Shown here: positions 36,885-46,334 of the stretch, piece after piece
Layout of the letters: every line of letters starts with the position of its first letter
How positions within the stretch are numbered: position 1 is the first letter of the stretch
Assembly: GCA_022649305.1 (NCBI GenBank)
Contig: JALCNW010000030.1
Coordinates: 1 to 47,143, forward strand
Reading direction: 5' to 3'
Source of the DNA: Enterobacter sp.
Lineage (GTDB): Bacteria; Pseudomonadota; Gammaproteobacteria; Enterobacterales; Enterobacteriaceae
DNA: 47,143 nt
Program-made: the position numbers and the translations under genes
The notes under the pieces: model-generated
The model's input: only the letters and a program-made list of their open reading frames with translations
What the model was told of the DNA's origin: nothing
Databases searched by the model: none

Positions 36885-38210
36885 ATGAGTTCGTTATATC
36901 AATCCATGGTTGCTGTGATTGAGCAGTCCATTACTCCGCTTGCGGCAAAGCTCGGCCAGCAAAAGTACGTGATTGCAATCCGCGACGGCTTTACCGCCGC
37001 GCTGCCGTTTATGATCATCGGCTCGTTTATGCTGGTGTTTATCTTCCCGCCGTTCTCCGCGGATACCACCAATAGCTTTGCCCGCGGCTGGCTGGATTTC
37101 TCTCAGACCTATCGTGAACAGCTGATGCTGCCGTTTAACCTCAGCATGGGTGTGATGACGTTCTTTATCTCGGTGGGGATTGGCGCGAGCCTTGGCCGCC
37201 AGTTTAATCTCGATCCGGTGATGTCCGGCCTGCTGGCGTTTATGGCGTTCCTGCTGGTGGCAGCACCTTATGCTGACGGCAAAATCTCTACCCAATATCT
37301 GTCGGGTCAGGGCATTTTCACCGCACTGATTACCGCTATCTACTCCACCCGCGTGTACGCGTGGCTGAAGGAAAACAAAGTTACGATTCGTCTGCCAAAA
37401 GAAGTGCCAACCGGCGTGGCGCGTTCCTTTGAAATCCTGATCCCGGTGATGGTGGTGATCGGCACACTGCACCCGCTGAACCTGTTTATCGAAGCGCAAA
37501 CCGGAATGATTATTCCACAGGCGATTATGCACCTGCTGGAACCGCTGGTTTCTGCGTCTGACTCCCTGCCAGCCATTCTGCTCTCCGTGCTGCTGTGCCA
37601 GATCTTCTGGTTCGCAGGCATCCACGGCTCGCTGATTGTGACCGGCATTATGAACCCATTCTGGATGGCAAACCTGTCGGCAAACCAGGCGGCACTGGCG
37701 GCGGGTGCGGCGCTCCCGCATGTTTATCTGCAAGGCTTCTGGGATCACTACCTGCTGATTGGCGGCGTAGGCTCGACCCTGCCGCTGGCATTCCTGCTGC
37801 TGCGTAGCCGCGTAACGCATCTGCGTACCATTGGCAAAATGGGCGTGGTGCCAAGCTTCTTTAACATCAACGAACCTATTTTGTTCGGCGCGCCGATCAT
37901 CATGAACCCGATGCTGTTTATTCCGTTCGTGTTCGTTCCGCTCATCAATGCCTGCCTGGCGTATGGCGCGACTAAACTCGGCTGGATTGCCCAGGTCGTC
38001 TCTCTGACGCCGTGGACCACACCCGCGCCAATTGGTGCATCGTGGGCCGCCAACTGGGCGCTGAGCCCGGTCGTGATGTGCGTCGTTTGTATGGTGATGT
38101 CAGCGCTGATGTATCTGCCGTTCCTGCGCGCTTATGAGCGTTCATTGCTGAAAAACGAAGAGCAAAAAGCCCAGGCTACCGTGGGTGCCGTTGAAACAGC
38201 CAGTCAATAA
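36885..38210 (+). CDS. PTS lactose/cellobiose-family IIC component (permease)
   Basis: A 441-residue integral membrane permease of the Lac family, like ChbC/CelB. It imports and, with IIB, phosphorylates a beta-linked disaccharide or aryl glucoside. Visible signs: ALPFMIIGSFMLVFIFPP in the first helices, WFAGIHGSLIVTGIMNPFW (the conserved GIHG site) and FNINEPILFGAPIIMNP, the NEP motif that binds sugar. GTGTTCTC precedes the ATG with a weak ribosome site. It is 17 bases upstream of the glucosidase. Confidence 0.93.
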   Translation: MSSLYQSMVAVIEQSITPLAAKLGQQKYVIAIRDGFTAALPFMIIGSFMLVFIFPPFSADTTNSFARGWLDFSQTYREQLMLPFNLSMGVMTFFISVGIGASLGRQFNLDPVMSGLLAFMAFLLVAAPYADGKISTQYLSGQGIFTALITAIYSTRVYAWLKENKVTIRLPKEVPTGVARSFEILIPVMVVIGTLHPLNLFIEAQTGMIIPQAIMHLLEPLVSASDSLPAILLSVLLCQIFWFAGIHGSLIVTGIMNPFWMANLSANQAALAAGAALPHVYLQGFWDHYLLIGGVGSTLPLAFLLLRSRVTHLRTIGKMGVVPSFFNINEPILFGAPIIMNPMLFIPFVFVPLINACLAYGATKLGWIAQVVSLTPWTTPAPIGASWAANWALSPVVMCVVCMVMSALMYLPFLRAYERSLLKNEEQKAQATVGAVETASQ

Positions 38211-38227
38211 GTCAAAGAGGAAGCATT

Positions 38228-39616
38228 ATGAAATATTCATTTCCCGATAACTTTTGGTGGGGCAGCGCAAGCTCCGCGCTCCAGACCGAAGGGGAAAGCC
38301 AGGGCGGAGGCAAAGGACTGACCACCTGGGATCGCTGGTTCGCCGATGAGCCAAACCGTTTCCACAACGGCGTGGGGCCGCAGGATACCTCCACGTTCTG
38401 CCAGAACTGGAAAGCGGACATTCAGTTGCTGAAACAGCTGAACCATAACAGCTTTCGGACCTCGATTAGCTGGGCGCGTCTGATCCCCGACGGTGTCGGT
38501 GAAGTGAATCCGCAGGCGGTAGATTTTTACAATCAGGTGTTCGACGAACTGCTTGAGCAGGGTATTACGCCGTTCATCACCCTGTTCCACTTCGACATGC
38601 CGATGGCGATGCAGGAGATCGGCGGCTGGGAAAACCGCGAGGTCGTGGCCGCCTATTCCCGTTACGCGCAAATCTGCTTCGAGCTGTTTGGCGATCGCGT
38701 GCTGCACTGGTTTACCTTCAACGAGCCGATTGTGCCGGTGGAAGGCGGTTATCTGTACGACTTCCATTATCCGAACGTGGTGGATTTTCGTCGCGCGGCG
38801 ACCGTGGCGTATCACACCGTGTTGGCCCACGCGCAGGCTGTTCGCGCGTATCGCGCCGGACATTATGCGGGTGAGATAGGCATTGTGTTGAACTTAACGC
38901 CGTCGTATCCACGCTCGCAAAACCCGGCTGATGTCAAAGCCGCTCACCACGCGGACCTGATGTTTAACCGCAGCTTCCTTGATCCGGTGCTGCGCGGAGA
39001 ATATCCGGATGATTTGGTTGCGTTGTTGAAGTCTTACGATCAGCTTCCTGCCTGTCAGCTGGAAGACAGCGCGCTGATTGCCGAAGGGACAATCGATCTG
39101 CTGGGCATTAACTATTATCAGCCGCGTCGCGTGAAGTGCCGCGACAGCGCGGTGAACCCGCAGGCACCGTTTATGCCAGAGTGGTTCTTTGATAACTATG
39201 AAATGCCGGGCCGCAAGATGAACCCGTACCGTGGCTGGGAAATTTACGAGCCGGGTATTTACGATATTCTCGTTAACCTGCGCGAAAATTACGGCAATCC
39301 ACGCTGCTTTATTTCTGAAAATGGTATGGGCGTCGAAAACGAGCAGCGTTTTATTGAAAACGGCCAAATTAACGATCAATACCGTATCGACTTTATATCT
39401 GAACATCTTAAATGGGTGCATAAGGGTATTAGCGAAGGCAGCCGCTGTCTTGGCTACCATATGTGGACATTTATTGATAACTGGTCATGGTGTAATGCGT
39501 ATAAAAATCGCTACGGTTTTATCCAGCTGGATTTGAAAACGCAACAACGCACCATTAAGAAAAGCGGAGAATGGTTTGCCGCCACCTCCTTAAATAACTG
39601 TTTTGATAAAGAGTAA
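38228..39616 (+). CDS. 6-phospho-beta-glucosidase, GH1
   Basis: A 462-residue family 1 glycosidase. It cleaves the phosphorylated sugar made by the PTS to glucose 6-phosphate and an aglycone or glucose. Signature near the N-terminus: FPDNFWWGSASSALQTEG. Catalytic acid in TFNEP (about residue 170), nucleophile in CFISENGMG. ATG is preceded by AGAGGAAGC. Length is typical for BglA/AscB relatives. The neighbours mark it as part of one uptake and hydrolysis unit; the substrate might be cellobiose, arbutin or salicin. Confidence 0.93.
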   Translation: MKYSFPDNFWWGSASSALQTEGESQGGGKGLTTWDRWFADEPNRFHNGVGPQDTSTFCQNWKADIQLLKQLNHNSFRTSISWARLIPDGVGEVNPQAVDFYNQVFDELLEQGITPFITLFHFDMPMAMQEIGGWENREVVAAYSRYAQICFELFGDRVLHWFTFNEPIVPVEGGYLYDFHYPNVVDFRRAATVAYHTVLAHAQAVRAYRAGHYAGEIGIVLNLTPSYPRSQNPADVKAAHHADLMFNRSFLDPVLRGEYPDDLVALLKSYDQLPACQLEDSALIAEGTIDLLGINYYQPRRVKCRDSAVNPQAPFMPEWFFDNYEMPGRKMNPYRGWEIYEPGIYDILVNLRENYGNPRCFISENGMGVENEQRFIENGQINDQYRIDFISEHLKWVHKGISEGSRCLGYHMWTFIDNWSWCNAYKNRYGFIQLDLKTQQRTIKKSGEWFAATSLNNCFDKE

Positions 39617-39619
39617 TTA

Positions 39620-39925
39620 ATGATGATCGCATTAGAAGACGCTGTCATGGAAATCATCGTCAATGCGGGCCAGTCGCGCAGCCTGTGCTTTGAAGCACTG
39701 CACGCTGCGCGTCAGGGCAACCTTGACGAAGCCAAAAGTCTGCTGCGCGAAGCCGATGGCTACGCGCGCCAGGCGCACCATATGCAAACCAAGCTCATCG
39801 AACAGGACGCGGGCGAAGCCCGCCAGCCGATGACCTTAATAATGGTGCATGCTCAGGACCATTTAATGAACTCACTGCTGGCCCGTGAATTATCGGAAGA
39901 GATTATTCACCTCTATCAGAGATAA
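39620..39925 (+). CDS. PTS lactose/cellobiose-family IIA component
   Basis: A 101-residue helical IIA protein that forms a trimer and passes phosphate from HPr to IIB. The active His is in MVHAQDHLMNSLLAREL, the normal Lac-family motif. It begins 3 bases after the glucosidase stop, so translation is coupled; a second ATG follows at 39623. It completes the IIB-IIC-IIA set, split into separate genes as in chbBCA. Confidence 0.92.
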   Translation: MMIALEDAVMEIIVNAGQSRSLCFEALHAARQGNLDEAKSLLREADGYARQAHHMQTKLIEQDAGEARQPMTLIMVHAQDHLMNSLLARELSEEIIHLYQR

Positions 39926-40068
39926 ACTATGGCGAAATAATTATTTAATGTAATACCTCTGTACCTAAATAATAAAATCAACTTGTTCTGATGATAGCGA
40001 CAGTCTCTGTCAGATCGGAATCGGGTGGTTATTGTCTGAATAAAATTTAAATATATATTGAGATAACC

Positions 40069-41448
40069 ATGAATATGATTAAAAAACTTCCATTAACAAT
40101 GGCGGTTATCGCCGCGCTTTGCCCAATTTCTGTCCTTGCGCAGGATTTCACCCAGGAGCAAATCGACGCCATTGTGGCCAAAGCGGTGGATAAAGCCCTG
40201 GCAGATCGTCAGGCAAAAATGGACGCCGCCGTCGCCAAAAAAGTCGACGTGGTGACGGAGCCGCAAAGCGCGGCGCAGTCTCCGGATCTGGCGATCCCGT
40301 TTGGCGTTAAGTTTACCGGTTACGCCCGCTACGGTGCGCACTTCCAGGCTGCCGATCAGAAATACGTGGCGGTGGATGGTTCTTATAACGGCGCGTCCGC
40401 AATTGGTCGTCTGGGTAACGAAGGTAACGGCGGTGAATTCCAGCTTTCTAAAGCCTTCAAAGGCGAGAACGGCGCGATCTGGGATATCAACGTGATGATC
40501 GACCACTGGGGCGACGAGGTTAACCTCAAAAAAGCCTACGCTGGCGTGACCAACATTATGGCCTCCAATCCGAACGCCTACTTCTGGGCAGGCCGTGATT
40601 TCCACCAGCGTCCGCAACAGGGCATCAACGATTACTTCTGGATGAACCACGACGGCCAGGGTGCCGGGGTGAAAAACTTCGACATCGGCGGCGTGCAGTT
40701 TGACGTAGCCACCGTGGCGGCAGTGGAATCCTGTAGCCCGGAAGTGATGGAAGATGAAGCCAACCCGTCGCGTATTACCTGTACCGGCGGTTCCGGCACG
40801 GGCGACAAAGGCAACTACGCAGCGACCTCTAAAATCCACGGTATGAAGCTCGGCCCAGTGGATCTGGAACTGTACGCCAACTACGGCTTTGACTCAAAAG
40901 CCATCGAAAGCGAAGAACGTCTGAATGCCTGGCAGGGCGGCGTGGTGCTGAGCCACACCAACGACAGCGGCGTGAACAAAGTGATCGCGCGTTATTCCGA
41001 TAACTCGGACAACAGCGTGTTCAACAAAACCGAAGACTTGACCACGGTATACGCCAGCTTCGAAGGGTTGTACAAATTCACCCAGGCCACGCAGGTGGAG
41101 TACATCCTCGCCTTCCACGACTATGACAACAGCCGCGACGACACCGATAACCGTAAGAACTACAACGCCATCGTGCGCCCAATGCACTGGTGGAACGACG
41201 TACACTCCACCTGGCTGGAAGCAGGCTGGCAGCATGTTGACTACGACAACGGCGGCGACAACAAAGGCTGGAAGCTGACGCTCTCCCAGAACATGTCTAT
41301 CGCTATGGGGCCTGAGTTCCGTCCGATGCTGCGCTTCTACGTGACCGGCGGCAAGGTAGACAACGAACGCACCGCGCGCGTAAACAATACCAAAGACGAA
41401 ACGCTCGACGATTTCAACGTCGGCGCAATGTGGGAAGCCTGGTTCTAG
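40069..41448 (+). CDS. LamB/ScrY/BglH-family carbohydrate porin
   Basis: A 459-residue outer membrane porin. Signal peptide (ends near SVLAQ), then an N-terminal helical, probably coiled-coil segment (residues about 25-65, AIVAKAVDKALADRQAKMDA) like that of ScrY, then the 18-strand maltoporin barrel starting IPFGVKFTGYARYG and ending in the typical aromatic C-terminus (MWEAWF). It should let beta-glucosides through the outer membrane ahead of the PTS. The gap of 143 bases to the IIA gene may hold a separate promoter or an attenuating structure. Confidence 0.9.
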   Translation: MNMIKKLPLTMAVIAALCPISVLAQDFTQEQIDAIVAKAVDKALADRQAKMDAAVAKKVDVVTEPQSAAQSPDLAIPFGVKFTGYARYGAHFQAADQKYVAVDGSYNGASAIGRLGNEGNGGEFQLSKAFKGENGAIWDINVMIDHWGDEVNLKKAYAGVTNIMASNPNAYFWAGRDFHQRPQQGINDYFWMNHDGQGAGVKNFDIGGVQFDVATVAAVESCSPEVMEDEANPSRITCTGGSGTGDKGNYAATSKIHGMKLGPVDLELYANYGFDSKAIESEERLNAWQGGVVLSHTNDSGVNKVIARYSDNSDNSVFNKTEDLTTVYASFEGLYKFTQATQVEYILAFHDYDNSRDDTDNRKNYNAIVRPMHWWNDVHSTWLEAGWQHVDYDNGGDNKGWKLTLSQNMSIAMGPEFRPMLRFYVTGGKVDNERTARVNNTKDETLDDFNVGAMWEAWF

Positions 41449-41513
41449 TAAGATTTTTTCTCCCTTTCACACTGAGCTAAAGGATCCCCAGTAATAATCG
41501 CTGCACGAAACCG

Positions 41514-41552
41514 TCCCCTCTCCCCGTTGGGGAGAGGGTTAGGGTGAGGGGA
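41514..41552. repeat. Palindromic GC-rich intergenic repeat
   Basis: CCCTCTCCCC (41516-41525) pairs perfectly with GGGGAGAGGG (41529-41538) around a GTT loop. The outer TCCCCTC (41514-41520) can alternatively pair with GAGGGGA (41546-41552), giving two competing hairpins. A degenerate copy lies at 42920-42948. Such elements are common between genes in enterobacteria; this one follows the porin gene by about 65 bases. Confidence 0.7.
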
Positions 41553-41939
41553 ACATGCGGCTCAGGAAGTTATTCCGTTCACTTTGAGATCCGTGCTTCT
41601 CTATGATGACGGCACCGGTGAACGTGCCATGGCGGCTCAATCGCCGCCGCCCTGGCAACCCGGGCTCCCGGCAAGAAAATCGTCGCTACGCGATACCTTC
41701 GTCTTATTCCCTCCGGCTATCGGGGGCGGGCGCTGCAACGTCCCTGTAAATGCGCCCTCGCCGCGCATCCATGCGCGTCGCCCCGGCCTCCAGGAAACGA
41801 CTCAGCGATTTACAGCCGGACCAGGGCATCGCTTCAGGCGCTTCATTTTTATTGTGTCATTTCCATTGCTATTAAAAAAAGAGTGGGGATTCATCCCCCC
41901 CGTGGGGGAGGCCCTGGGCATCAGGCCGCACGCTATCAT

Positions 41940-41973
41940 GCTATGCTGTTGACCGAATTAACGACAGCATAGC
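41940..41973. promoter_or_regulatory. Inverted repeat in the yicL leader
   Basis: GCTATGCTGT (41940-41949) and ACAGCATAGC (41964-41973) are perfect 10-base inverted arms with a 14-base spacer, ending right before the GGGGAG ribosome site of yicL. It could be an operator or a 5' UTR hairpin. Confidence 0.5.
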
Positions 41974-41983
41974 AGGGGAGAAA

Positions 41984-42889
41984 ATGGGTTCGACAAAAAA
42001 AGGGATGCTAAACGTCCTGATCGCCGCCGTTTTATGGGGCAGCTCAGGGGTTTGCGCGCAGTACATCATGGAGAAAAGCCAGATCTCCTCGCCTTATTTA
42101 ACAATGATCCGCCTGCTGTTCACTGGCGTTATCCTGCTAACGCTCTCCTTCGTTCACGGCGACAAGATTTTCTCGGTCATCAAAAATCGCAAAGACGCCA
42201 TCAGCCTGCTGATTTTCTCGCTCTTTGGCGCGCTGATCGTGCAGCTCACCTTCCTGGTAACGATTGAAAAATCCAACGCCGCCACCGCTACCGTGCTGCA
42301 ATTCCTGTCGCCGACAATCATCGTGGCGTGGTTCGCGTTAGTGCGTAAAAAGCGCCCTGGGATATTCGTCTTTGCCGCTATTTTGACATCGCTCATCGGC
42401 ACATTCCTGCTGGTGACGCACGGCGACCCGACGTCGCTGACGATCTCCCCGGCGGCGCTCGTCTGGGGTATCGCATCGGCCTTTGCCGCCGCATTTTACA
42501 CCACCTATCCTTCCACGCTGATTGCTCGTTACGGTACGCTGCCGATCGTCGGCTGGAGCATGCTGCTGGCAGGACTCATGCTGACGCCGTTCTACGCCGG
42601 ACGCGGGACCACGTTCGTGATTGACGGCAGCCTGCTGCTGGCGTTTTTCTATTTAGTGGTGATTGGCACAGCGGTGACGTTCAGCCTGTATCTGAAAGGC
42701 GCGCAGATGATCGGTGGTCCAAAGGCAAGTATTTTGAGCTGTGCCGAACCGCTGAGCAGCGCGCTTTTATCTGTGCTGTTGTTAGGCGTGGCGTTTTCTC
42801 TGCCGGACTGGCTGGGGACGTTGTTGATTGTGTCTTCGGTGGTGTTGATTTCGATGGATTCGAGAAGGCGTGGGCGGACATCAACGTAG
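41984..42889 (+). CDS. yicL: YicL, EamA/DMT-family inner membrane transporter
   Basis: A 301-residue protein with ten membrane helices in two EamA repeats, very close to E. coli YicL ([20 protein letters not shown] at the N-terminus, [37 protein letters not shown]). DMT transporters export metabolites such as amino acids or nucleotides; YicL has no established substrate. In E. coli it lies next to nlpA; here it is 12 kb to the right of it. GGGGAG precedes the ATG. Confidence 0.93.
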   Translation: MGSTKKGMLNVLIAAVLWGSSGVCAQYIMEKSQISSPYLTMIRLLFTGVILLTLSFVHGDKIFSVIKNRKDAISLLIFSLFGALIVQLTFLVTIEKSNAATATVLQFLSPTIIVAWFALVRKKRPGIFVFAAILTSLIGTFLLVTHGDPTSLTISPAALVWGIASAFAAAFYTTYPSTLIARYGTLPIVGWSMLLAGLMLTPFYAGRGTTFVIDGSLLLAFFYLVVIGTAVTFSLYLKGAQMIGGPKASILSCAEPLSSALLSVLLLGVAFSLPDWLGTLLIVSSVVLISMDSRRRGRTST

Positions 42890-42919
42890 CCTGTTGCCAC
42901 CTCAAACCGCAGAGAACAG

Positions 42920-42948
42920 CCCCCTCTCCCATTTGGGGAAAAGGGGGA
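42920..42948. repeat. Degenerate GC-rich palindrome between yicL and nepI
   Basis: CCCCTCTCCC with imperfectly complementary GGGGAAAAGGGGG, a decayed relative of the repeat at 41514. It lies between two convergent genes and could end both transcripts. Confidence 0.5.
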
Positions 42949-42953
42949 AACAC

Positions 42954-44144
42954 CTATTTAGCCTTCACCTTCCCCGCCACCAGCAGCGCGGTCAGCAGCA
43001 TCAGCGTACCGGAAATAATCAGCGGTGAGGTTAGCCCCAAATGGTCCAGAGCAAGGCCGCCCACCGCTGCACCGCAGGTGTTCGCCAACTGGATAACCGC
43101 CACCTGAATTGACCCGGCCTTTTCGGCCTGATCGGCAAGCGTTCGGGTGATCCACGTGGACCAACCTACCGGCACCAGCGCAAAGGCAAAGCCCCAAATA
43201 ATCGCAATTGCGGAAGCCACCCACTTATCGCTGCCCCATAAAATCAGCACGGCTGCGCTCACGGCCAACACCAGCGGCGCACCCGCTAACGCAAACTTCA
43301 GAGAACGTTTCAGGAACTGTGCCGAGAGCGACGTGCCGACAAAGCTGGCGATACCAAAGCTCAGAAGCACCAGCGTCAGGCCATCAACGTCAAAGCCCGA
43401 CAGGGTGGTGAAGATGGGGCGAATATAGGTAAAGAAGGCGAACTGACCGGCAAAGGCCATAAAGATGGCGGTCATCCCCGCCAGCACGCCGTGGCGTTTT
43501 AGCAGGCTGAACATATTCTGTTTGTGATGTGCAGGTTCGCCCGGCAGCGACGGCAGCGCTTTCCACACCCAGAAGATGCACAGAAGGCCCATCACCGCCG
43601 CGCCGTTAAACACGTTGCGCCAGCCGATAATCCCGCCGAGGAAGCTGCCCAGCGGCGCGGCGATCACCAGCGCGATAGAAACAGCACCGAAGATAACGGA
43701 CAGCGCTTTTGGCACCGTACGCGCGGGAACGAGGCGCATAGTCAGCGAGGCCGACATCGCCCAGAATCCGCCAAGGCCAATCCCCAGACAGGCGCGGCCC
43801 AGCAGCAGCAGGGTAAAGTTATCGGCGAACGACACCAGCACGCAGGAGAGCGTCAGCAGCACCGCGAACAGCATTACCACCTTGCGGCGATCGATGGTCC
43901 CGATGATCTGCGTGATAAACAGGCTGGCAAACATCGCCACAAAGGCGGTAACGGTCACGGACTGGCCCGCCACCCCTTCGGAAATCCCCAGGTCCTGCGC
44001 CATCGGCGTGAGCAGGCTCACTGGCAAAAACTCAACGGTAATCAGACAGGCGACGCAAAACGCCACGGAAAAAACCGCAGACCAGTTCGGGCGCGAGACC
44101 TCTTTGGCATGCGGTATGGGCGTAGATTGAATATGTTCTGTCAT
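42954..44144 (-). CDS. nepI: NepI, purine ribonucleoside efflux transporter
   Basis: A 396-residue, 12-helix major facilitator nearly collinear with E. coli NepI ([60 protein letters not shown]). NepI exports inosine, guanosine and analogues such as 6-mercaptopurine ribonucleoside. It is convergent with yicL. The gene is monocistronic as far as visible, with its own short upstream region of about 65 bases before the next gene's end. The core location near yicN is conserved. Confidence 0.93.
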   Translation of the reverse strand: MTEHIQSTPIPHAKEVSRPNWSAVFSVAFCVACLITVEFLPVSLLTPMAQDLGISEGVAGQSVTVTAFVAMFASLFITQIIGTIDRRKVVMLFAVLLTLSCVLVSFADNFTLLLLGRACLGIGLGGFWAMSASLTMRLVPARTVPKALSVIFGAVSIALVIAAPLGSFLGGIIGWRNVFNGAAVMGLLCIFWVWKALPSLPGEPAHHKQNMFSLLKRHGVLAGMTAIFMAFAGQFAFFTYIRPIFTTLSGFDVDGLTLVLLSFGIASFVGTSLSAQFLKRSLKFALAGAPLVLAVSAAVLILWGSDKWVASAIAIIWGFAFALVPVGWSTWITRTLADQAEKAGSIQVAVIQLANTCGAAVGGLALDHLGLTSPLIISGTLMLLTALLVAGKVKAK

Positions 44145-44209
44145 GACATCACCTGAGGATAAAAACGTGCGGAAAAGTCGCTCAGTTTATCATCATAAGT
44201 GTGACCGAT

Positions 44210-44737
44210 TTAACGTTTTGACAACTTTTCTTGCATCGCGGCATTCACCAGCCCAACGATCCACTCCTGATGCCCATTAATCATCGGGTTCGGCACTGCC
44301 CGCACCAGCTGCTGCGCTGGAACGCCTTTCTGCGACTCTTGGGTCAAAATGCGCACGCGGTGACCTGGCAAATCTTCAAACAACCAGGCGTGGATCACAT
44401 CCAGACGTGAGTTGGCCTCTCCCTCAACCCAGCCATGCCAGGCGATACGCGCCGCTTCGCCGTCTGCTGGCGGCACATATTCCGTCACCTGCGCCTCGAC
44501 CGGGAAGCCAAAGGTGGTGAAGTGGAAGCGCGCCTTAGCGCTCAGTTGCGGCCCGCTGCCGTCGTGGAAGTGAATATCTTGCGCATTGCTGTAATAACCC
44601 GGCCACAGCGCGGTGTCGTTAAGCTGCGCCCAAATCTCTCCGGCCGTCAGCCCGGCGACAATGATTTCGTTGGAAGCAAAATTATCGGTGGTGCCTGGCA
44701 GATAGTCGTTCGGCCAGATAATCGCGGATTGTTTCAT
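44210..44737 (-). CDS. SRPBCC-domain protein
   Basis: A 175-residue START/SRPBCC-like protein (polyketide cyclase fold) with NEIIVAGLTAGEIWAQLND at the N-terminus, FGFPVEAQVTEYVPP, AWHGWVEGE and a C-terminal helix (QEWIVGLVNAAMQEKL). Such proteins bind hydrophobic ligands; the ligand is unknown. The start region is notable: an inverted repeat TCACCTCATC/GATGAGGTGA overlaps the ribosome site (44741-44768). No related operon partners; it precedes nepI in the same direction with 65 bases between. Confidence 0.75.
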   Translation of the reverse strand: MKQSAIIWPNDYLPGTTDNFASNEIIVAGLTAGEIWAQLNDTALWPGYYSNAQDIHFHDGSGPQLSAKARFHFTTFGFPVEAQVTEYVPPADGEAARIAWHGWVEGEANSRLDVIHAWLFEDLPGHRVRILTQESQKGVPAQQLVRAVPNPMINGHQEWIVGLVNAAMQEKLSKR

Positions 44738-44740
44738 GGT

Positions 44741-44768
44741 TCACCTCATCGGTTAGTTGATGAGGTGA
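44741..44768. promoter_or_regulatory. Inverted repeat covering the ribosome site of the SRPBCC gene
   Basis: TCACCTCATC (44741-44750) and GATGAGGTGA (44759-44768) are perfect 10-base arms with an 8-base spacer. On the minus strand the arm nearest the start contains GAGGTGAACC directly before ATG (44737), so an RNA hairpin would hide the ribosome site. It could instead be an operator. Confidence 0.55.
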
Positions 44769-44834
44769 TGGTGCGCCCGACAGAGGTATAATTCTAATGA
44801 TGATGTTTTATACTGCTCATCACGGTTCGTGATA

Positions 44835-45287
44835 TCAGTGCAGAAAGAACACGCCCTCTTCCGGCAGAAACAGCTGGTTATAGCGCAGCTGGAAGGCATT
44901 CAGCTCGTAAGGGTCCGGCTCCATCTCACGCATAAAACCCAGCGTCAGACGAATTTGCGCATCGGTAATCGGGGCGGCAAGCCGCGCTTTGCGCAGCAGA
45001 CGATGCCAGGTTTGCATGTTTTCTTCGCTGCCGTCGACGATGCAGACCTGCCAGATCAGCAGCACCTGGGCGGCGTTTTGCAGATGGGCCTCGTCCGGAC
45101 GCTCAAGGTAGCGGATAAATTCATTGCCTGCGGTTTTGCCAAACTGGTCGATCATCGATTCGAGGGGCACTGGCGTGATACCCAGACGCTCGCTAAGGCG
45201 TTTTATCGCGCGGCGAGAATCCGATGTCAGGATGCGAAACCCAACAACAAACACCACCGCAAGGGTCGCCAGCATTATCCAGACCAT
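44835..45287 (-). CDS. yicN: YicN, DUF1198 membrane protein
   Basis: A 150-residue protein like E. coli YicN: one N-terminal membrane helix (WIMLATLAVVFVVGFRIL), then a helical cytosolic part with PVPLESMIDQFGKTAGNEFI and LQNAAQVLLIWQVCIVDGSE. Function is unknown. It is divergent from the LysR gene and lies in its E. coli neighbourhood (nepI, yicN, then uhpT). ATG is preceded by AAAGGAGA. Confidence 0.9.
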   Translation of the reverse strand: MVWIMLATLAVVFVVGFRILTSDSRRAIKRLSERLGITPVPLESMIDQFGKTAGNEFIRYLERPDEAHLQNAAQVLLIWQVCIVDGSEENMQTWHRLLRKARLAAPITDAQIRLTLGFMREMEPDPYELNAFQLRYNQLFLPEEGVFFLH

Positions 45288-45387
45288 GAGTTCTCCTTTA
45301 TTTTAGCCGCTCATGATATCGGGAAATGCGCAGGGCCGACAGCTAACAACGCCATAATAGTGAACCGAAAATAGGTGGAATATCGGT

Positions 45388-46293
45388 ATGAAAGCAAATC
45401 TCCGCACGCTGGATCTCAACCTGCTTAAAACGCTCGATGCACTGCTGGACGAGCGCAGCGTCACCCGGGCAGCGTCGCGTCTTTCTCTGACGCAGCCCGC
45501 CGTCAGTGGCATGCTCAACCGCCTACGGGATTACTTTGACGACCCGCTGTTTATCCGCGTCCCCCACGGGATTGTGCCAACCACCCGCGCCGAGGCACTT
45601 GCCGCTCCGATAAAACGTATTCTGGCGGATATCGACGTGCTGTTGCAGCCCGCCGAGTTTGACCCACTCACCGCAACGCTCACCTTCACCCTTGCCGCGA
45701 CCGACTATGCCCTGCGCGCGGTAGTCGTCCCTTTTATCGCCGCGCTTAAAGTGCAGGCGCCGGGTATTCGCGTGCGCGTGGTGCCCGTGGGATCCGATCG
45801 CCTGGTCAGCCAACTCGAGCGGGGCAGCGTTGACGTGGCACTGATCACTCCGCACACCACGCCAGCGGAGCTTCACAGCCGCGCGCTTTATGATGAACGG
45901 TACGTTTGCATGATGCGTGCCGATCATCTGGATGCAGGTAAACCCATAACGTTAGACCGATTTTGCGCGCTGGAGCATGTGCTGGTCTCTTACGAGGGGG
46001 AAAGTTTTCGCGGCGTAACGGATGGCGCGTTAGAAAACATTGGCCTGACGCGGTGTGTGGCTTTGTCCGTGAGCAACTTTTTAGTGCTGCCGGACGTGCT
46101 GGTGATAAGCGACATGATTGCCGTCGTGCCTTCACGCATAGCGGAAAACCAGACGGGGATGTTTGTCTGCGAGACGCCCGTGACCGTGCCCGGCTTTACC
46201 AAAAGCATGGCCTGGCACGGCAGAACGCACCGCAATCCTGCTCAGGCCTGGCTGCGTGGGTTACTGCTGGAGACCAGTCAGCGGCAGGCATAA
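45388..46293 (+). CDS. LysR-family transcriptional regulator
   Basis: A 301-residue LysR regulator of the NodD-like branch. The helix-turn-helix is in SVTRAASRLSLTQPAVSGMLNRLRDYFDDPLFIRV; an effector-binding domain follows from about residue 90. It is divergent from yicN, which it may control, with a 100-base gap. Effector unknown. In E. coli no LysR gene sits at this place, so it is an addition. ATG at 45388 follows AGGTGG (45373-45378). Confidence 0.88.
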   Translation: MKANLRTLDLNLLKTLDALLDERSVTRAASRLSLTQPAVSGMLNRLRDYFDDPLFIRVPHGIVPTTRAEALAAPIKRILADIDVLLQPAEFDPLTATLTFTLAATDYALRAVVVPFIAALKVQAPGIRVRVVPVGSDRLVSQLERGSVDVALITPHTTPAELHSRALYDERYVCMMRADHLDAGKPITLDRFCALEHVLVSYEGESFRGVTDGALENIGLTRCVALSVSNFLVLPDVLVISDMIAVVPSRIAENQTGMFVCETPVTVPGFTKSMAWHGRTHRNPAQAWLRGLLLETSQRQA

Positions 46294-46316
46294 AAAAGCC
46301 CGGCGGTCAGCCGGGC
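46291..46316 (-). terminator. Terminator of uhpT
   Basis: GCCCGGC (46298-46304) and GCCGGGC (46310-46316) form a 7-bp GC stem. Read leftwards on the minus strand it is followed by a TTTTTT run (46292-46297). It overlaps the end of the convergent LysR gene. Confidence 0.8.
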
Positions 46317-46334
46317 AAAACGTTACCTGCAAAC

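Larger units (their letters stand above)
41449..41983. other. 535-base repeat-rich region between porin and yicL
   Basis: No credible gene; a 122-codon plus-strand frame at 41584 has unusual composition (rich in Pro, Arg, Gly) and no relatives I know. It holds a palindromic repeat at 41514-41552 and the GC-only hairpins GGGGAT/ATCCCC (41885-41898) and CCCCC/GGGGG. A 10-base inverted repeat just ahead of yicL is listed separately. The whole reads like an intergenic repetitive element. Confidence 0.5.

Noticed and set aside
36894..37820. 308-codon minus-strand frame inside the PTS IIC gene
   Set aside because: Rich in His, Gln and Arg with no domain, the usual reverse image of a membrane protein gene.
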